Counted from the stretch's first letter, positions 34,601-42,966 are shown. The stretch is 64,000 bases of DNA from Sphingobacterium phlebotomi (GCF_008180195.1 NZ_VTAV01000009.1:1-64000); one strand, 5' to 3'. Program-made: numbers and translations. Notes: generated by a model not told the origin, from the sequence alone.

Positions 34601-35024
34601 CTATGGCAATGATATATACAGTGAGATCAATCACCAGCGAAATACCATCGTGCGGTACAACAATCTTTCTACTGATGCCTTGAAAAGATGGCGTCAGCAA
34701 GGAGATATTACCGATTACCCAAGACCTGTACGGGATGATCCTATGCAAAGCGAAAGCCGTGTGCAGAGCCGCTGGGTAGAGGATGGTTCTTATATCAAGT
34801 TAAAAAATGTCAACCTTCGTTACCGTTTCTCCCCCACCTTGATCAACAGAATCGGTATAAGGAGTTTAGATGCATTTGTCACAGGGACGAACCTAATCAC
34901 TTGGACGAAATATACAGGCTTTGATCCGGACGTAAATTCTTACGCAGGATTGCGGGTAGGCGTGGACGAAGGTTCATATCCACAGAGCCGTACGTTCATT
35001 TTTGGTTTTAATATAGGTCTTTAA
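31629..35024 (+). CDS. SusC/RagA-type TonB-dependent outer membrane transporter with STN domain
   Basis: 1131 residues. After a long signal region (1-50) comes an STN signalling domain (about 55-120, KKNVKLDYVLRELQKQSGYN) and a carboxypeptidase-regulatory-like domain (about 143-215, VQGKVQDAEGQPIAGVTVQL). A plug (about 225-340, RGNSSLNSGNNPLFVVDGVP, ASTAIYGSRAANGVVLITTK) and a 22-strand barrel to the C-terminus complete it. It imports glycan fragments bound by SusD with energy from TonB. The STN domain marks it as a signal transducer to FecR. It is followed 10 bases later by susD. Confidence 0.95.
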   Translation: MQMYKKNWLGILLWEICRTNKNPVVMKLSLALPFLLAATLQVNASAIGQEITLHKKNVKLDYVLRELQKQSGYNILFDQRIIPESARINVNYKDDHLYKVLDDVLSPFEIKYKQTGKNIVLNKETTSNPKTVPINKQQTIVQGKVQDAEGQPIAGVTVQLSGGTNNVTLTGPDGTFSIAATPQDRLTFSFVGKAPVTVTVGDRKELSIVLQDQTVEMDDLVVVAYGQQKKRNLTGSVASVGSDEIEKTTLQDPISILQGRAPGVQITSNSGAPGGEMTIRVRGNSSLNSGNNPLFVVDGVPIESNSLSSLNGTENFGLNPLADINPDDIASIEILKDAASTAIYGSRAANGVVLITTKRGAEGKAQITANFMTGVSSITRHLGVLNASQYRAAVIDSYNNMDNPEEPFWTIVDSLNPSNNGDIDWQRELLQSAGQYKVDLAVRGGSDKVQYSWSNSYLDQDGIIISNNYKRITSRLNVDFNVSNKLKIGQSIAYTNATNNRINAGGTGNLSVIRELLVRPPVMSMYFPDGSLNGYQLGRRNPVGIAMHATHNNKSHRIIGSEYLEYEILDGLSFRSNLHFDFTTMKENEFMPSILDYREGYNTGAVRSTNNITWANENILRYNKVFNNDHNFGALLGFSLQDWRFERTGLDGMFFPSDDIRTINAASVISNQGVNVEAESAMLSYFGRASYDYQGKYLAEVNLRADGSSRFGRDKRFGFFPSASAGWRFTDETFLESIRNVMNDGKIRFSVGSTGNHAIGNYTSQGEFLVGINYLDYSGAAPSVMPNASLTWETTVQYNAGIDLSFLANRITLNADYYVKNTRDLLYEVPIPTTTGFSTITQNIGNIQNKGVEFLLSTKNLVGNFGWSTNFNISANRNRIVSLPENLLTNGYIQNGAYHILQEGQPIGIFYGWKFDGVYSRDADNVNGVTNGALGPVFKGGDPIWHDLNGDNIINQDDRQIIGKAEPNFFGGISNDFSYKNFSLNVLFQFSYGNDIYSEINHQRNTIVRYNNLSTDALKRWRQQGDITDYPRPVRDDPMQSESRVQSRWVEDGSYIKLKNVNLRYRFSPTLINRIGIRSLDAFVTGTNLITWTKYTGFDPDVNSYAGLRVGVDEGSYPQSRTFIFGFNIGL

Positions 35025-35034
35025 ATTGTAGGTT

Positions 35035-36402
35035 ATGAAAAAAAATATAATAAAATGGATTGCCTTTTTATCCGTTCTATTGATGGGTTCCTGTTCTTTC
35101 CTGGATAAAGAACCAATTAGTAGTTTCTCCGCGCAGGGTTTTTACAAAACCGCGAGTGACGCACAGGCAGGTGTTTATGGAATATATGATGCTATGCAAT
35201 CTTCGTTTCGACTTAATTTTGCCTACTGGGGAGAAGGAAGAGCAGATGCGATCGAAACCAACCATGCGGGAGATCCTTTTGCACTTCGCCAGAATACGTT
35301 GACACCTATTATCACATCATCCAATTGGAATAACCTGTATACCGTAATCAGTCGTGCCAATTATGCTATAAAATATATTCCTGAAGTTTTCGAAGACGAA
35401 ACTGGTGCCTTACGGAATCAATTGATAGGCCAAGCAAGGGCGTTGCGTGCTATAGCATATTTTTATTTGATCAGGGTGTGGGGTGATGTCCCTTTCACCC
35501 TGGAACCTTATGAGAGTGTACAACAGGATTTATTTGTGTCCAAAACGGATAAAGAAACTATCCTTAACCAAATTGTTGACGATCTATTGTATGCGTCGGA
35601 ATTCTGTGCACCTAGTTACGGAGGTGAACGAGATCGAGTTTTGATTACAAAAGGTAGTGCTGATGGTATGCTCACACAGGTATACATGTGGCGTAAACAA
35701 TATGAACAAGCGATTACAGCTGCAGAACGCGTCATCGATAATCCAGTGTACTCTTTGGTTTCCATCAGCAATTGGAACAATATGTTTTCTGCGGGATTGA
35801 GTAGCGAAAGTATATTCGAAGTCGGTTACAATGAAGTTCAAACGAATGCTATGCGGGTACTCTATGCCTTAGGTAATGATGCAAATTATTTTCCAAGTGA
35901 GCAATTTATGACTTCTTTCGAAGAAGGAGATTTGCGCAAACCCAAGATTTGGGACAATACCCAGGCACAACCGAGAAAAATCTGGAAATTTTTTGGCGAA
36001 GGTTTTAATGATGAAAGTCCAGATCCTTCCCAAAACAATATTATTTTGGTCCGGTTAGCAGATATTATGTTGTTAAAAGCGGAAGCACATGCTCGTTTGG
36101 ATGAGAATAGCCTTGCGCTCCCTTTATTGAATAGTATCCGTAGTCGGGCAGGATTGGAAGCATTGACTGAAGCAACGGCAACGCAAGAATACGGTAATGT
36201 CGTCTCGGCAATCATGCACGAAAGGTCGATAGAGCTATGTTTCGAAGGGCATCGCTGGTTTGATCTCGTCAGGACTGATAAAGCTATTGAGGTGATGCAA
36301 CCAATCAACGGATTAAGCGATCCGCGTAATATTTTATGGCCAATACATGAGGATGCTATCAATCGTAATCCTAATCTGGTACAAAACGAATTTTACAGAT
36401 AA
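35035..36402 (+). CDS. RagB/SusD family glycan-binding lipoprotein
   Basis: 455 residues with the lipobox LLMGSC-SFLDKEP, so it is anchored at the cell surface over the SusC barrel. TPR-like helices follow (IGQARALRAIAYFYLIRVWG) along with the typical SusD C-terminal motif (AIMHERSIELCFEGHRWFDL, RTDKA). It ends NPNLVQNEFYR, as is usual for the family. It captures oligosaccharides and hands them to SusC. It is 10 bases after susC and before the fasciclin-containing lipoprotein. Confidence 0.95.
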   Translation: MKKNIIKWIAFLSVLLMGSCSFLDKEPISSFSAQGFYKTASDAQAGVYGIYDAMQSSFRLNFAYWGEGRADAIETNHAGDPFALRQNTLTPIITSSNWNNLYTVISRANYAIKYIPEVFEDETGALRNQLIGQARALRAIAYFYLIRVWGDVPFTLEPYESVQQDLFVSKTDKETILNQIVDDLLYASEFCAPSYGGERDRVLITKGSADGMLTQVYMWRKQYEQAITAAERVIDNPVYSLVSISNWNNMFSAGLSSESIFEVGYNEVQTNAMRVLYALGNDANYFPSEQFMTSFEEGDLRKPKIWDNTQAQPRKIWKFFGEGFNDESPDPSQNNIILVRLADIMLLKAEAHARLDENSLALPLLNSIRSRAGLEALTEATATQEYGNVVSAIMHERSIELCFEGHRWFDLVRTDKAIEVMQPINGLSDPRNILWPIHEDAINRNPNLVQNEFYR

Positions 36403-36439
36403 TTTGATGCAAAGACATTGATAATAAAGAAAATTTATT

Positions 36440-37897
36440 ATGCAAACGAAGATAATTTTAAACCGATTTTTAACAGCTTGTATCACGACTGTATTATTGA
36501 TGACAAGTTGCGAGATTCAGGAGAACTTTAAATACGAGCCTTCTGGAGTGGACGGTGTATTAGATGTGACGGCATGGAGCTTTATCCAAGCAAACGATGA
36601 TTTTGATCAGCTGGAAAGGGCAATCACACGCACCGGACTTCAAAATCTCTATCAAGATGAGGAAAGGACCTTTATCGTTCCTAATAACACGGCTTTCGAA
36701 GCCTACCTGCAAAGCAGTGGTTACAGTTCTATCGAAGATATTCCTCTGCCTATTCTGCGAAACATGTTACGATACCATATTGTAAAAGAACGTGTTATTT
36801 TTACTGATCCGACCATCGTCCGTGACCAACCGCTCCCCTATGAAACGGAAAACGGACAAACGTTGTTCCTTTCCCGGAATAACAATTATGTAGGATTGAT
36901 CAATCAAGGGACAGCGAGGCAATGGGAAATCCGCACGTCCAATCTAGAACCAACAAATGGCGTGATACATGCAGTCGATTTTATCGTCTATTTTTCTGCT
37001 CCGGCTATTGATGACAGCGAGGATCCTACGCTCGTGAGAGACACGATATATCCTTTAGCTGATTCGTTCGTTGCTGGTGATAGCCCGGGAGAACTATATG
37101 CGAACACGAATTATGGAGCTAATCCTCTTCTTAGACCGAAATACTCCAGCCCAGCACTTAATTCTGCTTATGATAGGTTTGCGTATCTCATGTTTAATCT
37201 TGATGATTTCGAAAAGCCAGGAATCGTTGTGGATATGCGACTCAGATTGGCTGTTAGTTTCACCACGGGAGATGGCTACCCGCTAAACCTTTATCAAGCG
37301 GCGAACAACAATTGGTCAGAGTCCACCATTACCTTTAATAACGCACCAGGTCGAGTCGGAAATCGTATTTCTTACTTGACCACGTCAAAAGTAGATGCTT
37401 TCAATTTTGATATCACGAATTTTTATAAAAATGAATCCCCAAGTGGAAGGGTATCCTTTATGCTGGAAAGCGGGGCTGCCCCTGCAGGTAATAAAACCGA
37501 CGATTTGGCTTCAAAAGAACATGCTACGCTGCCCCCTCCTATGATTATCGCTACATTGGTAACAAATCAAAATGTCTTGGTCGTGGAAACAAATGAACCG
37601 ATCTCCGTATCAAACGGCGGATCAGTAGTCATCAATACAGATCTGCTGGAGTTATCCGGCGCTGATGCTGCAGATATCATCTATACCGTGGAAGTCGCGC
37701 CAGAAAAAGGTTGGCTCATTAGAGGTGCGGATATCATCGGGCAAGGTGGGGAATTTATGCAGACGGATCTCCGGTCGTTGAGTCTGCTATATATTCATGA
37801 TGGCGAGAGTAACGGAGAAGATACCATGCTATTATCTGCAAGAGATAGGACTGGTGCGGAGATAGAAGATATAGAGGTTAAGATAAATATTCAATAG
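36440..37897 (+). CDS. Surface lipoprotein: fasciclin + DNRLRE + cadherin-like domains
   Basis: 485 residues with a lipobox at Cys24 (LLMTSC-EIQE). The first domain is a fasciclin (FAS1) fold (about 37-185: TFIVPNNTAFEAYLQSSGY, MLRYHIVKERVIF, GVIHAVDFIVYF). The second is DNRLRE-like (about 200-345: YDRFAYLMFNLDDFEKPGI, NNWSESTITFNNAPGRVG). The third resembles CSPG/cadherin-like repeats (about 375-485: ISVSNGGSVVINTDLLELSG, RSLSLLYIHDGESNGEDTML). It occupies the position of SusE/SusF surface glycan-binding proteins. A binding or adhesion role is inferred from domains and position, and no catalytic residues are seen. Confidence 0.8.
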   Translation: MQTKIILNRFLTACITTVLLMTSCEIQENFKYEPSGVDGVLDVTAWSFIQANDDFDQLERAITRTGLQNLYQDEERTFIVPNNTAFEAYLQSSGYSSIEDIPLPILRNMLRYHIVKERVIFTDPTIVRDQPLPYETENGQTLFLSRNNNYVGLINQGTARQWEIRTSNLEPTNGVIHAVDFIVYFSAPAIDDSEDPTLVRDTIYPLADSFVAGDSPGELYANTNYGANPLLRPKYSSPALNSAYDRFAYLMFNLDDFEKPGIVVDMRLRLAVSFTTGDGYPLNLYQAANNNWSESTITFNNAPGRVGNRISYLTTSKVDAFNFDITNFYKNESPSGRVSFMLESGAAPAGNKTDDLASKEHATLPPPMIIATLVTNQNVLVVETNEPISVSNGGSVVINTDLLELSGADAADIIYTVEVAPEKGWLIRGADIIGQGGEFMQTDLRSLSLLYIHDGESNGEDTMLLSARDRTGAEIEDIEVKINIQ

Positions 37898-37905
37898 TTT
37901 TTAAT

Positions 37906-38667
37906 ATGCAATTCCTTTTAAACAGCTTTAAAATATACCTTAGTGCAACGGTGCTATTATGGTCTTGCTCATCAGAGGCAAATGAACCCGATGAACAAGT
38001 GGTGCGAACGGAGCGGATAATCAAGTTCTCGGGTTACGAGTGGATTGTCCGGACATCGAACGATGATAGAGTCGGCCCCGGGCCGAACTACTTTTCAGAT
38101 TCGGAAGATAATGTATGGGTCGATGAAGATGGCAGACTACACCTAAAGATTATACAGCGAGGAGGTATCTGGTATTGTTCGGGAATAATTCTAAAACACC
38201 CCCTGGGTTATGGCCAATATGTTTTTTATCTAGCTAGTGATGTGAGCAAATTAGACCAACATGTCGTGGGAGGTTTGTTTACCTACCTCAATGATGAAGA
38301 AGAAATAGATATTGAGTTTTCAAGATGGTCAGATCCGGACAATCAAGATTCCCAATTTGCCGTGCAACCTTCAAATCGTTCCGGCAACAAAGAACGCTAT
38401 GATTTGAATTTATTAACAGAACGTTCGACCCATTCCTTTAATTGGCAATCGGATAGAATCGATTTTTTCAGCCGTCAAGAACATGGTTTAACCGTTAATG
38501 AAGACAACCGTATCCATGAGTGGATTTATCAAGGGAGCAATATCCCACCTAATAGGGGAACCGAACGATTGAGAATCAATCTATGGCTTTTCCGGGGTCA
38601 AGTCCCATCGGACGCAAAAGAGCAGGAAATGATTGTGGAGAAAGTCGAGTTTATCCAAGGGGATTAG
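37906..38667 (+). CDS. Glycoside hydrolase family 16-like lipoprotein
   Basis: A 253-residue lipoprotein (lipobox Cys21, LLWSC) with a concanavalin-type jelly roll. The core motif EEEIDIEFSRW places Glu133-Ile-Asp135-Ile-Glu137 exactly as the GH16 nucleophile, assisting Asp and acid/base. GH16 enzymes cut internal beta-1,3/1,4 bonds in glucans, galactans or poly-LacNAc-type chains. The strand after GYGQYVFYLASDVSKLDQ also fits the fold. It is last in the PUL operon, 8 bases after the previous gene, and is followed by a terminator. With GH20 nearby, a GlcNAc- or GalNAc-containing glycan is the simplest target guess. Confidence 0.75.
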   Translation: MQFLLNSFKIYLSATVLLWSCSSEANEPDEQVVRTERIIKFSGYEWIVRTSNDDRVGPGPNYFSDSEDNVWVDEDGRLHLKIIQRGGIWYCSGIILKHPLGYGQYVFYLASDVSKLDQHVVGGLFTYLNDEEEIDIEFSRWSDPDNQDSQFAVQPSNRSGNKERYDLNLLTERSTHSFNWQSDRIDFFSRQEHGLTVNEDNRIHEWIYQGSNIPPNRGTERLRINLWLFRGQVPSDAKEQEMIVEKVEFIQGD

Positions 38668-38705
38668 GCAGAAACGTAAAGTGTTCAGATTATTGGATAA
38701 AATAC

Positions 38706-38735
38706 ATACAAAATCCCCGTTTGGGGATTTTGTAT
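38706..38735 (+). terminator. Terminator of the PUL operon
   Basis: 13-bp perfect stem (38706-38718 / 38723-38735), loop GTTT. The T-run is broken (TTTTGTATTT). It lies between the GH16 gene and the convergent methyltransferase and may serve both. Confidence 0.75.
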
Positions 38736-38753
38736 TTGGGGTCGGTTATTTTA

Positions 38754-39467
38754 TTACACAGACTTAAATGCTACAAAAGACGCAAAACATAGATGCTTAT
38801 GTAACACATCCACCTTTTTAAATCCAACTTTTTCCAAAAGCTGTAATTGATACATTAAACTACGTGGTGAGTCTTCTTTCTCAATATAATCTAAAACGTG
38901 GTCCCGGTATGCTTTATCTTTCAGACTTACAAGATACTTTCCATATAAATCATGATAGATATATCGCTGTAACCTACTATCTGCTTGATGCACCAAATCA
39001 AATATCCAAATGCTTCCATTATCGTTTAGCAAATCAAATAATTTCTTAAACGCAAACTCCCAATCGTTATCATCTCTAAGATGATGTAACACTGCTGTAG
39101 CTATGATGACGTCGAATTTTTCCGTACCAAAATCAACCGTCCTAAAATCGCCTTTTCGTGTATGCACTTTACCCATAGTAACTGCTCCTACCCTCTCCAA
39201 TGCCCTATCTAACATCGGCTGACTTAAATCTAGCAATGTAATATCAATGTCGGTTACTTTTTGTGATAGTTTTACCATATAATTTCCCGCACCACACCCT
39301 ATATCCAACACGGCATTAAGCTGGGGATAACACCGTTCAATAGATGCCGTTATGAGTTCCATATTGAACGCTGCGTCGAGGGTCGTTTGCTGTCCCGTTT
39401 CCAATTGAGAGAACCGCTCCACATCCTTATCGAACCGTTCTTCGATTTCTTGAATTGTTGATTTCAT
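38754..39467 (-). CDS. Class I SAM-dependent methyltransferase
   Basis: 237 residues with a Rossmann methyltransferase fold: motif I VLDIGCGAGNYMVKLS, acidic strand-2 end in DITLLDLSQPML, and FDVIIATAVLHHLRDDND as motif IV. It has no signal peptide. The substrate is unknown; small molecule or tRNA types share these motifs. It is divergent from the LysR gene across an 84-base AT-rich gap with repeated ATACTTTAAAA motifs, so LysR control of this gene is likely. Confidence 0.85.
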   Translation of the reverse strand: MKSTIQEIEERFDKDVERFSQLETGQQTTLDAAFNMELITASIERCYPQLNAVLDIGCGAGNYMVKLSQKVTDIDITLLDLSQPMLDRALERVGAVTMGKVHTRKGDFRTVDFGTEKFDVIIATAVLHHLRDDNDWEFAFKKLFDLLNDNGSIWIFDLVHQADSRLQRYIYHDLYGKYLVSLKDKAYRDHVLDYIEKEDSPRSLMYQLQLLEKVGFKKVDVLHKHLCFASFVAFKSV

Positions 39468-39505
39468 CCTTCTAATTATTTTTTACAAAGCTACATGCGC
39501 TATCG

Positions 39506-39552
39506 ATACTTTAAAAATATTATATTTATCATATATTAATACTTTAAAAGTA
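39506..39552. promoter_or_regulatory. Direct repeats and palindrome in the lysR/methyltransferase intergenic region
   Basis: ATACTTTAAAA occurs at 39506-39516 and 39539-39549 (33 bases apart, about three helical turns). The second copy is part of TACTTT-A-AAAGTA (39540-39552), which touches the lysR start codon. This is the layout expected for LysR-type binding sites controlling a divergent pair. Confidence 0.5.
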
Positions 39553-40430
39553 TGGAACTTCGTCATTTACGTTATTTTCTCACGCTTGCCGAAGAGCTTC
39601 ACTTTGGCAATGCAGCAAAACGCCTTTTTATCTCTCAGCCGCCATTGAGCAGACAGATTAAAGAATTAGAGGAAGAATTGGGGGCGATATTGTTTTTCCG
39701 CGATAATAAACGTGTCGAGCTTACCGAAGCGGGCAAATTTTTCCGCAAAGAAACCGAGATGCTTATGAAGAAATTAGCATCTGTACAACAACAGACCTAT
39801 CAAATTCATCATTCTCTAGCCGGTGAAATTAAGATTGGTTATATCAGTTCTGTAGATAAATCAAAACTAGGTCTGTTAATTCAAAAATTGCAAAAGCTCT
39901 ATCCTTACGTACAAACCAAACTCTTCGAATTATCTACTATTCGACAAATAGAAGCATTAGATAATGGGAAAATGGATATTGGTATTATACGCAGCCCTAG
40001 TTCATCTCCTCATCTCGCTACCGAGCAGCTGTATAAAGACGGATTTTGTTTAGCTGTTCCAAACGCTTTCGATCTCCCCGCTACCTTCTCTACCTTAGCG
40101 AAAGAACCTTTCATCTCCTACCACGCCAAATATGCTCCGGTTTACCACAATGAGATGCTCGCTTATTGTGCCCAAATGGGTTTTATGCCGACACTACATC
40201 ACGAATGCAATAACATTTCCTCTATTCTCGAATTGGTGCATCTAAATGCCGGAATCACTGTCGTACCACAATCTGTACAATATCAATATAGCCATCTCGC
40301 TATTCGCTTTATTAATGTGGATAAGATAGCTATCAAAACAGACATTCTTCTGGCATATGCAAAGGAAAATGAACATCCGGTTCTTCCCATTATGCGACAA
40401 TTTATACTGGACTTATTTAAGAAGAGTTGA
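39552..40430 (+). CDS. LysR-type transcriptional regulator
   Basis: 292 residues. The N-terminal winged HTH has the family pattern MELRHLRYFLTLAEELHFGN, AAKRLFISQPPLSRQIKELE. A C-terminal periplasmic-binding-like effector domain (about 90-290) follows. It resembles the BenM/CatR-like subgroup in overall layout. The inducer is unknown. It is divergent from the methyltransferase gene, its probable target, with repeat motifs in between that overlap its own start, suggesting autoregulation. Confidence 0.92.
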   Translation: MELRHLRYFLTLAEELHFGNAAKRLFISQPPLSRQIKELEEELGAILFFRDNKRVELTEAGKFFRKETEMLMKKLASVQQQTYQIHHSLAGEIKIGYISSVDKSKLGLLIQKLQKLYPYVQTKLFELSTIRQIEALDNGKMDIGIIRSPSSSPHLATEQLYKDGFCLAVPNAFDLPATFSTLAKEPFISYHAKYAPVYHNEMLAYCAQMGFMPTLHHECNNISSILELVHLNAGITVVPQSVQYQYSHLAIRFINVDKIAIKTDILLAYAKENEHPVLPIMRQFILDLFKKS

Positions 40431-40624
40431 ACTCGTTCATCTAAGAAAACTTGACTATTCTTCAGAAAGGTGGCAACCAGAGATCTAAAACAGAAATCCG
40501 AAACATCAAAGCAGCGTACCTTGTTGCGTAATCTAAACACTACATCGCCTAAAATATAAAGAGTCAAACTATAGAGAAACAGATTGGATTTCTTATTTTT
40601 ATAATGTAACAAAAAAAGAAAAAA

Positions 40625-41134
40625 ATGATTGACAAACTTCAACAAATAATCCAACAGGTGACAACTCAAGAGATTGACAATAATAACGATATTGCTAATA
40701 ATCTAGCGGGTAATGTAGCTAAGGAAACGGGTTCGTCTTTGATTGACGGCTTAAAATCAGCCGTTTCTGGCGGCAATTTAAGCGATTTGACTAATATGCT
40801 TAGTCATACAGATACCAATGCCTTGACTTCTAATCCGGTAGTGAAAAATATAATTTCTTCACTCGCCTCTAAATTGGGCGTAAATGTAGGATTGGACAGC
40901 AGTACAGCAAGTAGTTTTGCAAGCGCGATTATTCCGCAGATCATCAGTATGATCGCCAGCAAAGTAAAAAGCGGCGATTTCAATATCAGCGACATAATGA
41001 ATTCCTTTAACGGTGGCGGAGCGGGCGCTGTCTTAGATCAAAACGGTGATGGTAAAATCGGAATCGATGATGCAATAAGCGCTGTTACAAAAGGAAAATT
41101 AGGGGATACATTAGGTGGGCTCTTTAAAAAGTAA
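40625..41134 (+). CDS. Helical protein with EF-hand-like calcium loop
   Basis: A 169-residue, signal-less protein. The first 130 residues are low-complexity helical (Ser/Asn/Ile/Ala-rich), for example FASAIIPQIISMIASKVKSG. A Gly-rich turn and then DQNGDGKIGIDD (138-149) follow, an exact 12-residue EF-hand/dockerin-type calcium loop. A single loop suggests dimeric or structural calcium binding. I do not recognise a named family; distant resemblance to DUF937-like proteins is possible. The MBL gene follows 21 bases later and may be co-transcribed. The 194-base gap upstream shows nothing recognisable. Confidence 0.7.
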   Translation: MIDKLQQIIQQVTTQEIDNNNDIANNLAGNVAKETGSSLIDGLKSAVSGGNLSDLTNMLSHTDTNALTSNPVVKNIISSLASKLGVNVGLDSSTASSFASAIIPQIISMIASKVKSGDFNISDIMNSFNGGGAGAVLDQNGDGKIGIDDAISAVTKGKLGDTLGGLFKK

Positions 41135-41155
41135 ATAAGACAAAATTAAACCTGC

Positions 41156-41995
41156 ATGAAACTATACACCATTGACACCGGATTCTTTAAGCTAGACGGT
41201 GGCGCGATGTTTGGTGTTGTACCAAAATCATTATGGCAGCGCACCAATCCAGCTGATGAACGCAATCTATGTACTTGGACGAATAGATTACTGCTTATTG
41301 AAGATGGCAAACAATTAATTTTAGTCGATACCGCCATAGGTGATAAACAAGACGAAAAATTTTTCAGCCATTATTTTTTGCACGGCGATGCCACCTTGGA
41401 TAATTCGCTGGCTAAATATGGCTTTCATCGCGATGACATTACGGATATCATCCTTACCCATCTCCATTTCGACCATTGTGGTGGTGCTATAAAACGAGAA
41501 GGCGAACGTCTTCTTCCGGCGTTCAAAAATGCACGTTTCTGGAGCAATGAAAAACATTGGACGTGGGCAGTACACCCGAATCCCAGAGAAAAAGCGTCAT
41601 TCCTTAGGGAGAATATCCTTCCAATACAAGAGAGCGGTCAGTTGCATTTTATAAAAGAGGGAGAATCTTTTTCGCCGAACATTGACATTCGCTACGCACA
41701 TGGACATACCGAATCCATGATGCTTCCCCAAATCCGCTATCGTGGAAAAACAATCCTCTACATGGCGGACTTACTGCCTTCTGTTGGACATATTCCACTT
41801 CCCTATGTGATGAGCTATGACGTCAGACCCCTGACCACTATGGAAGAGCGACAAGATTATTGGCAAGAAATCGTTGATAACGAATACATATTATTTCTGG
41901 AGCACGACCCTGTAAATGCGTGCTGCACCTTGCAACAAACAGAAAAGGGTGTTCGATTGAAGGATACATTCCGATTAGAGGATGTGTTTGGCTAA
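41156..41995 (+). CDS. MBL-fold metallo-hydrolase
   Basis: 279 residues of the metallo-beta-lactamase superfamily. The dinuclear metal site is visible: THLHFDHCGG (His102, His104, Asp106, His107), GHTESM later, and LEHDP near the C-terminus. The arrangement is of the quorum-quenching/AttM-like or glyoxalase-II-like general type, but the substrate is unknown. It is cytoplasmic. Its likely partner is the preceding EF-hand-like gene. It is convergent with the SH3 gene, with a 12-bp palindrome CTTAACGTTAAG (42001-42012) between. Confidence 0.85.
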   Translation: MKLYTIDTGFFKLDGGAMFGVVPKSLWQRTNPADERNLCTWTNRLLLIEDGKQLILVDTAIGDKQDEKFFSHYFLHGDATLDNSLAKYGFHRDDITDIILTHLHFDHCGGAIKREGERLLPAFKNARFWSNEKHWTWAVHPNPREKASFLRENILPIQESGQLHFIKEGESFSPNIDIRYAHGHTESMMLPQIRYRGKTILYMADLLPSVGHIPLPYVMSYDVRPLTTMEERQDYWQEIVDNEYILFLEHDPVNACCTLQQTEKGVRLKDTFRLEDVFG

Positions 41996-42022
41996 GTTTG
42001 CTTAACGTTAAGGTATTTCAAG

Positions 42023-42439
42023 TTATACAAGTTCTATATTCTGCGCATAACAATATCCTTCGATATTGTCCGTGCGAATAAGCCACCAATAGACGTTGGC
42101 ACGACTCATGACGGTAACGACTTCTCCTTTGGTTACATTGCCTATAGTAGGTAGTTCTACCCCGGGACCTTTGTGAACATTTAAGGTCGGCTCGTCTACA
42201 ATTAACCGTGCTTTACAGCCCTTTACCATAGACAAAACATCTATGTCTAATAAAACTTCCCCTGAAATAAAATTAGGATCAATTTGGCTATAGATGTCCC
42301 AAAGCTTATTTTTCACTTCTGCATTGGGCGCTACACCTCGAATAATTAAAACGCCATTTTGTTCCATAAACTGCAAATCGTCGGTTATTATATCCTCCGC
42401 TGCATCTAAAAGCATTTTATATTTATCGAATAGTGCCAT
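42023..42439 (-). CDS. SH3-domain protein with BON-like N-terminus
   Basis: 138 residues without a signal peptide. Residues 1-70 (EDIITDDLQFMEQNGVLIIR, GVAPNAEVKNKLWDIYSQ) look like a BON-type alpha/beta module. Residues 75-138 form a bacterial SH3 domain (LNVHKGPGVELPTIGNVTKG, YWWLIRTDNIEGYCYAQNI). SH3 modules of this type bind peptides or cell-wall material. The lack of an export signal makes the location uncertain. It is followed upstream, on the same strand, by the GreA-like gene (75 bases). Confidence 0.75.
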   Translation of the reverse strand: MALFDKYKMLLDAAEDIITDDLQFMEQNGVLIIRGVAPNAEVKNKLWDIYSQIDPNFISGEVLLDIDVLSMVKGCKARLIVDEPTLNVHKGPGVELPTIGNVTKGEVVTVMSRANVYWWLIRTDNIEGYCYAQNIELV

Positions 42440-42513
42440 GGTCTGGAATACTTACTTAACAATGAAACAATAAATCCTATAGGATTGTTTGGAATATTGT
42501 CGATTATACATCT

Positions 42514-42966
42514 TTAATAAACAGCTGTTATAAGCTGTTTAACACCGTTAAAGAAAATATGGTCACCTACCTCGGATCCCAGTAGCAATTTACCTATAGG
42601 TGAAGAGGGAGAAATCACCATAAAGTTCATCCCATCGACTTGCTGTTGTCCTAGACTTATAGCCATAAAATAGGTTAGCTTCTCCGTCACGACTATAGTA
42701 CCCATTTCTGCTTTTTCTTTGATTCCCGTCTCTATTTTTTGGAGTAATAGCCAATCTTTTTTTGCCTGCGCTAACTGCGTATGATAACGGTTCAGATCCT
42801 GCTGTATCATTTCACGCGATGTTTCATATTTGTCGCCGGCACTACTTTTGGTTTCACTTTCTATTGCCTCCTGTGCCTGTTGGATGGCAAAAGTAACTTC
42901 AGCGATTCGTCCTTCAATCTGTTGAAGACAGCGGCTTAACAATTGGTTTTTAATATTAATATCCAT
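42514..42966 (-). CDS. GreA/GreB-like transcription elongation factor homologue
   Basis: 150 residues with an N-terminal coiled coil (about 1-80, with SSAGDKYETSREMIQQDLNR) and a C-terminal GreA/GreB FKBP-like domain (ISPSSPIGKLLLGSEVGDHI). GreA-family proteins enter the RNA polymerase secondary channel. The two acidic residues at the coiled-coil tip needed for transcript cleavage are not obvious here, so it may act differently. Such proteins in Bacteroidota are often mislabelled 3-oxoacyl-ACP synthase. It is monocistronic or paired with the SH3 gene. Confidence 0.8.
   Translation of the reverse strand: MDINIKNQLLSRCLQQIEGRIAEVTFAIQQAQEAIESETKSSAGDKYETSREMIQQDLNRYHTQLAQAKKDWLLLQKIETGIKEKAEMGTIVVTEKLTYFMAISLGQQQVDGMNFMVISPSSPIGKLLLGSEVGDHIFFNGVKQLITAVY

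Noticed and set aside
42001-42012. Perfect palindrome CTTAACGTTAAG between convergent genes
   Set aside because: It is only 12 bp in a convergent gap, with no T-run and no second copy, so it is too short to argue for function.
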